Shown one piece after another: positions 57,431 to 64,000 of a DNA stretch of 64,000 nucleotides. The translations under genes and the position numbers were made by a program. The DNA is from Rhyacichthys aspro (Eukaryota; Chordata; Actinopteri; Gobiiformes; Rhyacichthyidae): contig CM072153.1 in assembly GCA_036850595.1 (NCBI GenBank), positions 16,014,169 through 16,078,168 on the forward strand, read 5' to 3'. The notes beneath the pieces were generated by a model. It was given only the letters and a program-made list of their open reading frames with translations, was not told where the DNA came from and did not search any database. Numbering within the stretch: position 1 is the first letter of the stretch; every line of letters begins with the position of its first letter.

Positions 57431-57612
57431 ACCCCTCCTTCTGTTTCCCTCTCTCCACCCACCCACCCTGTGTCTGTCTCTCTTTTGCTCGAACACCAGC
57501 TCCACGCGTGCTGTATGCCGCTCTCCTCCCTCTTCTCTGTCAGTGGATCACTCTGCCTTTTCCTTAATCTCTTCCTCCCCCTCTCCTCTTCCCTTGTCTT
57601 TACCTCTCCCTC
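57429..57612. repeat. Polypyrimidine/polypurine-rich promoter flank
   Basis: The + strand is dominated by C and T (runs such as CTTCCTCCCCCTCTCCTCTT), so the reln coding strand is GA-rich immediately upstream of the TATA-like box. Such tracts can bind GAGA/MAZ/Sp-type factors or form triplex DNA. Function not shown. Confidence 0.6.
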
Positions 57613-60600
57613 AAAACACTCACTTATTCTACATTAGACTATTGTGTCCCCCAAAAAATATAGCAACGTGATGTCTACAGAAACCATTGATCCACGCAAC
57701 AAAAATACATGTACATGCCTTTGATTGTTTGTGGCATTATTTACAATATGTCAGAATTATAATATGAAATGACCTTTATAGTTATGTTTAGGCAGAGCAG
57801 TTCACTAACGTATGTAGCATAAGAATATTCCACACAATTACTGAATTAATTAACACAAAAAACAAAATAGAACACATTTCTCTAAACTTGGTAAACAAAG
57901 GTTTGAATGCTCTAAACATAAACTAAAAAAACATTTTGTAAATGTCAATTTGCCCTCATGAGAACACATAGATGAGAAAACTGTATTTCAAATATTATAA
58001 AAATGTTTGAAATGCTTGGGCCATTTTATTTTTACATATGTATGATTATATGTTTTCATCACTCCATCCCCCTGACAGACCTTTATACACAAGTCTCCTC
58101 CGCTCCCACCCACTATCACACCTCCCTCTCCTACAGTCTTCACTCCCTCCTGCTCCTTCTCTCTTATTTCGTTGGACGAGTCTACTCCTTTTTCCAACAT
58201 GAGACTGTCTGTCCTTCTACACAGATTTGTTTTTCCTCTCTGCTGTTCAGTGTTGCTTTTTTCCTGGGTTTTCCATCAGAAGCTTCTTTTCCACAAGATT
58301 CTCCAACTTTTCCCCTCACGAGCTGCACGTGCTTCCTCTCAGTTCCAGTTTATGGCTGTAAATACTGGACACCACCAATGCACTAGTTCATCAGATGATG
58401 GATCAACCTATACACTTGCCCGGATTTCAATATTTACTATCTAGAAATAAATGCAAACACCATTAATAAAAAACAGTTAAACCAGACTCAACGCCAAACA
58501 AACCAGTCTTTTTCCATTGCTTTGTAATGCTGCTGAATTTTAATATTTTCTCAGAATACCTTGTGGCTACAAGAAGATGATTTTTCCACTACAAGTGCAT
58601 AATACACAAATGCTCCCAGCTGCTGTACAATTCTTTCTATGGTACAAGGCCAAAAAGAATAACCACATTAAAAAATTATCATACTACATAGGAACTAGTT
58701 GTTAACACAACTAAGTGGCTTCTCTTGAGCTGCCTGCTGGGCTTGTGTGGTTAAGAACCTCTTACAGATACACTCCTGAGCAAACTGTGCCCACAGTCGT
58801 CCTGTTTCATGCTCAAACTGACCCTCGGCAAAACACAGCCAGATTAGACACTTAAACAATTTTAACTCTAGCCAAGAGACACACAGCTATTTGTAAAGTC
58901 ATTATGAAGAATATACCAGAGCTCTGTCTGTCTTTGATTTTCTTTCCTTTCCTAAGTCAGCATGTGCATACAAACTTTTAACTTTACCAACTTCAGCAAA
59001 AATCAACCCATTTCAAAGTAACTCTCACTGTCCAAGCTAATCTAAAACAACTGCTCTTTGCACAAAGTCTCTGCTTTGCCCTGTCTTTATAAGCTTCATC
59101 ATTCATCATTCTTTGAGTACTTTCTAAGCTGTTTTTTAGGCCTTAAAAACCTATAATTCATTACAAATCCAAAGTCTACAGTAACGCGATGAGCAGAGCC
59201 CTGTTGACAGCTAAATAAAGTGATAAGGAAAGCATGACAGAGCTGAGGCTTCACAGACAACAGGTTTGTTGTCTTTTCAGGGTAGTTTAAGACCCTTGCA
59301 ATAGAGGCTTACTTTTCAGAAACTCTCACTTCATTATGTCAGAGCGAGGTCTGGGGTTATCAAATCTTCATAAAAACAAACCCACAGACTGCCCTTCATT
59401 TAACTTCATTAAACACTCTTAATTAATCTTACTGCTAAGCTTTCCACTGTGTGCGCACTTTACAGTTTTCTGTGCCTCCAATCCTCCTGTACATTGTAAT
59501 GGCAATTGGCTTTTAACACATTTACATCCCTTATCTAAAAATACATATTATGTAAATGTCACTCAAATATAGTTTATACGTCTATATACAGTGCTTTAAA
59601 AAACTGCTAATGCCAAAGAACAAACCATCACAATTCTGTGCACAGCTGAAAATGTGAATTATAGAACATGCTAAATTTGAACAACTATGCCATTTAAGAT
59701 CCACAGGTCCAAAATCAGTGGTTACCTTTAATCAACAATCAGGACAGACTCCTGACTGGCTTTGCTCAGGATGAATAGAATGGCCCAACATTTGTTTGAT
59801 TAGAATTAGAGAACTGGACACATTGGCTCTCATTCATCAATATGTTCCGAAGGAGTTCATCGGTAACACAGTGTAATGCCCATGAGCCATCCTGTTCTTG
59901 ACTGATTGACTGTCCTGGTGCAGATCTGGCACCAAAGTGTTTTCCAGTTCAGGTGGGATTATACCCAGAGCCTCCATTGTTAGACATTTATTGTTGGTTT
60001 GAAGCCCTTGCTACACACAACACCTCAGACACACCACCACCTGTTTTGGCTTTTGGCCATTTGGTTTTGCTTGTGGTTTCAGTTATGTTCGGTTACAACC
60101 TCAACACAGTTCTGCACTTTACAGCACAGCCCAGTGCCACCATCCTCATTTACACACACACCTCAGAGCAGGCATGAGCAGTGCACCACCAGTTTTACCT
60201 TTAGCAGACAATAACACCAGAAACATCTCTGTACATAACGGCCTGCTTGTTTCTTCATGTAGGTCCTGTCCTACATCCATCTCCATTACAACATGGCCGT
60301 CCTGCGGCCCCTTACCCTATTGCATAAACACACAGGCACACTAACACACACTTTCACATACTGCACTACTGGGGGCTATCGTTCTCCATTATGAAAACTA
60401 GGTCGAGGAGGAATGGGTGAGTGGGGCAGTAATTATTTTTATCATTATTAATTTCCACCTCAAGGTTGTGCCAGGGCTTTTTGTCCGCTTCAATCTTCAT
60501 TTCAGACCCCTGCCTCCTCACCGCCACCATCAGCGTGTAGTGTCTTTGAATAGGCTGCGTGCCATACAAGGCCAGACATAGGGTGGGGGCACAAAGAGAA

Positions 60601-61795
60601 AAAGAGCTGAGAGGGATGGAGAGAGCTGAGAGGGGCTGGATGTGTCGCTTCGTCATTCACTGGACCCTAATTTACACTAACAGGTTGTTTACTCAATATG
60701 GGAAATGATAATAAAGGCTTGGGTGTTGGAGGAGGGGAGAAGGCAGGAGAGGAGAGAAAAGAAAGAGAGACCCTGCAGGGGCACTTCTGCTGTGATGGCT
60801 TGCACACTCCAATTAGTCCCATGAAAAGCTTGGCCCCCTTAAAATGAGTAAAAGGAGGCAATTCCTCAAAGTGTAAATAAGATCAGATAAGATCAACCTG
60901 AAACACAACGCTCCATCGACAGAGAAGTAAGCCTCCTGGGATTTAGACTAAGCTTCCATTGTATAAGCAACACATGCAGAATAATGTGATAATGGTATGA
61001 TGTAATATTTGAACACTCCCACAGGATAATAAAAGTTAAAATACATTTTATCATCTAATAAATGGATAAACTTCTATTTTTTATATTTAGCAATTTCACC
61101 ATTTGATTTAAGTCTCTGATTGGACAGTGAATTTGACACTGATTCAAGCAGCTCTTTGTGATATTTATATTGGGATAACTGATACTGTGCAGCCCTAAAT
61201 TGGGTTCATTAAAATTTTGTCTTTAGGAAACAATATTTGTTAGTGTGTCTTTAAATTGTGACCAAAGCACTCGGAGAGAACAGGATGGATATACACAACT
61301 ATAAAAGTTTGTGCTCCTGATATCTTGTAAATCTAGTTTTGAGAAAAATAAATATAAATGTAGTACTAAGTGCCAGTTACTGTTCTTCATAAGTTTGATT
61401 GTGGCAGAAGCCATCACTAAAAAGTGCATCCACAACTGGCCTCAAAGCATTTGCTAGACATGAAATCTGGTCTCCTAACTCCACATTTTGAGTTCACTCC
61501 CCCCCTCTTTCCATCCTGCAGTCATGGTAACGAGCTGTGAAATAAAAATCGGAGGAATATGAAACATGGGAGATGACAGACACATGGCCGCATTGTGACA
61601 GAGACAGACGGAGTGACTGCTGAGTGGTTTGACACCACAGACAGCCATTTGCCCATGCATCCGAGAATCCAGCAATTAGGACGCAGGATGCAGGAAGTTA
61701 TGTCGATAATGCATAAACTCAAGAAAAACAGGGGAGCTGCGGGGTTTAAGACACATGAATGTCCCACAGCATTTCTAATTTCTTTTGACCTGAAA

Positions 61796-61796
<1 letters not shown>

Positions 61797-61882
<86 letters not shown>
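61797..61882. repeat. Compound (TG)n(TA)n(CA)n microsatellite
   Basis: A short TG run, about 21 TA units, then about 16 CA units. The TG and CA arms are complementary, so the tract is largely self-complementary and could extrude as a hairpin or cruciform. Confidence 0.95.
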
Positions 61883-61884
<2 letters not shown>

Positions 61885-63961
61885 CTTTAGCCTTGCAGAT
61901 ACACTAACATGAAAAACAGGGGGATGGGAGGAAGCACATGGCCTTGAGCTCTGAGGTCAACTAAATAAATGAATGAAATTTTTAACCATTAGCTTCACAC
62001 CTCCTCCTGAAGCCTGTCCGTCTTCCTCTCCTCACATTCCCCTTCCTGATTCCCTGATCCTGACTCAATCTGAATAATAACACAAACCAGCTCAGTATCC
62101 ATGGCCTGTTTTCTACAGATCCCACCTGCAGTGGGCTTCGAGAGCCACGTTTCAGCTTTCCTTACTCCCAGAATGAATAACCAAAGCCTTATAATGGGCA
62201 ATCGAAATTCAGGAGGCAGAGTTATCTGACAATTGTATGTGTTTGTGAAAACAGACCCAGTTCAACCTTTTTCATGGAGAGATTGGTAGAGTCATGCCAA
62301 TTAGCGGTAAGCATCAATGTCATGGGAGTTGACAAATTCACACAAGATCTTTTCAAACAAATCTCTGAGCCAGGTCAGTGTGGGTCCACAGGTGAAACAC
62401 CACAACTCACCTCATTTATGCTGAGCTGTGGTAGATCTATATTGTGCTTGAACACACATAGACACAGTTGCTGCAGGCAGTAGAACTGTGTGGGTGTGAA
62501 TGCAGAAGAAACATAATGGATCATGGCTGCTTTGGCATGTGAACCCTACACAGATGGATGAACATCTTGCCCTAGGCAGCTCAAACAAAAAGGACTTGGT
62601 CAAATATGATACATAAATTTTATCTATAACCAGGAAGAAAGGATGTATAAAATACTAGGAATAGCTGCAAGTGAAACACAGATTAAGATAATTATGTGCC
62701 GTTCATTACTGCAGTCATAAATAGATGGAAGGAGGTCTTTGGCCTTAATTATAAGGGTCAATGGACCAAGTGCTGGTGGTCCCACAAGAGGGACATCAGC
62801 AAGTCAAACACGCTAAGAAATACAGACAGCTGGATGATTCAATGAATAGGTACGGCCAAAATAATGAACTTAAAACCACCAAAAGATGTAGTGATAAAAA
62901 CAAAGCCTGCCAAAAGTCAGGCACCTGCTCCATAACCATCAATTGCAGAACCACAGAGCCACACCTTCACCCAAACTAATATGGCCCAGTGTGTCCTACA
63001 GTGTAGGTTCTTCAAAACTATCATCACTTATGATCCAATTACAGGTCAGAGGTTACAAGAAAGTCCCATCCGACCACCACAAAATACAATATACAATAGG
63101 ACCTCCCCCACTCACTCCTCCCCATCCTCCCAGCATTTCACTCATTCATCCATCCTGATCTCTTCACACCCTTCTGCTCAGCTGTCATCTCTCACTTCGT
63201 CTCCTCTAAATGGCTATTGACTGTGCTCACAGAGCTTTCATTCTTTGTCTGTCTCCATCACAAATGTGTCTGCCAATCACAGCCGTATGTTCTTTGTGTA
63301 TTCAACACCCTTTCCTGACCGATCTTATATCTAAAATAAATGCCCAGTTCTACTTTTGTAGCACTCAAAGCTCATCTTAATCCTGAACATATATTCCTAT
63401 TAACAGGCTCTGGTCTTCTGTTGCTGTAGCGTCTTAACTAATCTATTTTGTGTGGTTGCCCTCTCTCTCCTACACTCAGCCACTATTACTCACTGTTTCT
63501 CTCTGACTCTTTTTATTCTTTTCTTCTTCTCTACCCCTTTCACATGGCAAGTCTATAGCACTTGCCCTGAGGCAGGTTCTCTCTTTCAAGGCAGTGGACC
63601 TACAGAAGAGAAAAATCTATTCCACCCTCTGTGTCATACCACATGTTTGTTTGAGAGTAAGTGATCCCGCATGTTGCAGTCAGTGTGTTACTGTGTTAGT
63701 GTTTCACTGAGTGGAACATTTTTGCACACGATGACATTCACAGACACTCACTTTATTGGGAGCCATTTACTGTATTGGAGAGAGAATATGGCTGCACAAA
63801 ATTTCAAAAAGTATTCATCATTCACCCTTATATTTTGATCTTAGATGCTTTATGCTTTATTTTAGTGGCAGTGGCTAATATGACTGTCTAGGATGTTAGT
63901 AGTGAAACCAAAGTTTATTCTACAGTTGCATAAAATTACCATTTTCCCAAGGACAAGTACA

Positions 63962-63962
63962 A

Positions 63963-64000
<38 letters not shown>
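63962..64000. repeat. Compound (TA)n(CA)n microsatellite at window edge
   Basis: About nine TA units followed by CA units running off the right edge of the window. Confidence 0.92.

Larger units (their letters stand above)
57613..64000. other. Upstream flank of reln, no gene recognised
   Basis: About 6.4 kb beyond the promoter. It holds another C/T-rich patch near 58070-58260, a TAAT-rich patch near 60430-60460, and the compound microsatellites at 61797 and 63962. No open frame here resembles a known protein, and none shows splice-consistent continuity. It may contain distal promoter elements. Confidence 0.6.

Noticed and set aside
57324..57671. Plus-strand open frames over the promoter (about 100 residues, S/P/L-rich)
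   Set aside because: They arise from the C/T-rich tract and overlap the reln promoter; no protein similarity recognised.
61150..61200. Possible MITE end (GTGCAGCCCTAAAT)
   Set aside because: The motif resembles fish hAT-like ends, but no matching inverted end or target duplication was found nearby.
61522..61912. Open frames on both strands over the TG-TA-CA tract
   Set aside because: The low-complexity repeat keeps both strands open; the flanking residues resemble no protein.
1..64000. CRISPR arrays, operons, bacterial regulatory elements, tRNA or rRNA genes
   Set aside because: None seen; gene structure and repeat content are those of a vertebrate chromosome.

Overview
The window is vertebrate nuclear DNA, almost certainly from a ray-finned (teleost) fish. 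It contains most of one gene, reelin (reln), on the minus strand. The evidence is an intron-rich gene whose translated exons align end to end with the known reelin protein, introns far shorter than in mammals, many CA/TA microsatellites, and a degenerate fish-type piggyBac transposon in an intron. No other protein-coding gene, tRNA or rRNA was recognised.

Layout, in the direction of reln transcription (right to left). 57430-64000 is upstream flank with no recognisable gene. A TATA-like box sits at 57419-57426, followed by a leader of about 200 nt. Exon 1 (57182-56930) encodes the signal peptide and the start of the Reeler domain. Four large introns (12.7, 10.3, 8.1 and 5.4 kb) separate exons 1-5 and make up about 36.5 kb of the window; intron 3 carries the piggyBac remnant (26480-28129). 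From about 20 kb down to position 146 the gene is compact, with exons 5-56 separated mostly by introns of 80-800 bp. The last exon in the window ends at 146 inside repeat 8; the gene continues beyond the left edge (the rest of repeat 8, EGF 8 and the basic C-terminal tail are missing).

I placed 56 coding exons by acceptor/donor consensus and by continuity with reelin. Their splice phases all agree, giving 9,247 nt of uninterrupted coding sequence (3,082 codons plus one base, roughly nine tenths of the protein). Domain order: signal peptide, Reeler (exons 1-4), linker region (5-11), then repeats 1-7, each made of sub-repeat A, an EGF module and sub-repeat B (exons 11-56). Residues with known roles in mammalian reelin are recognisable: two receptor-binding lysines, the interchain-disulfide cysteine, and the N-t and C-t proteolytic sites.

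I did not find an undescribed biological system here. The more interesting points are two short introns that are frame-preserving and stop-free, the structure of the decayed piggyBac element, a TATA-like promoter without a CGG-repeat leader, and several homeodomain/POU/RFX-like islands in the large introns that may be enhancers. Statements about mammalian reelin come from recalled knowledge; no alignment or database search was run.
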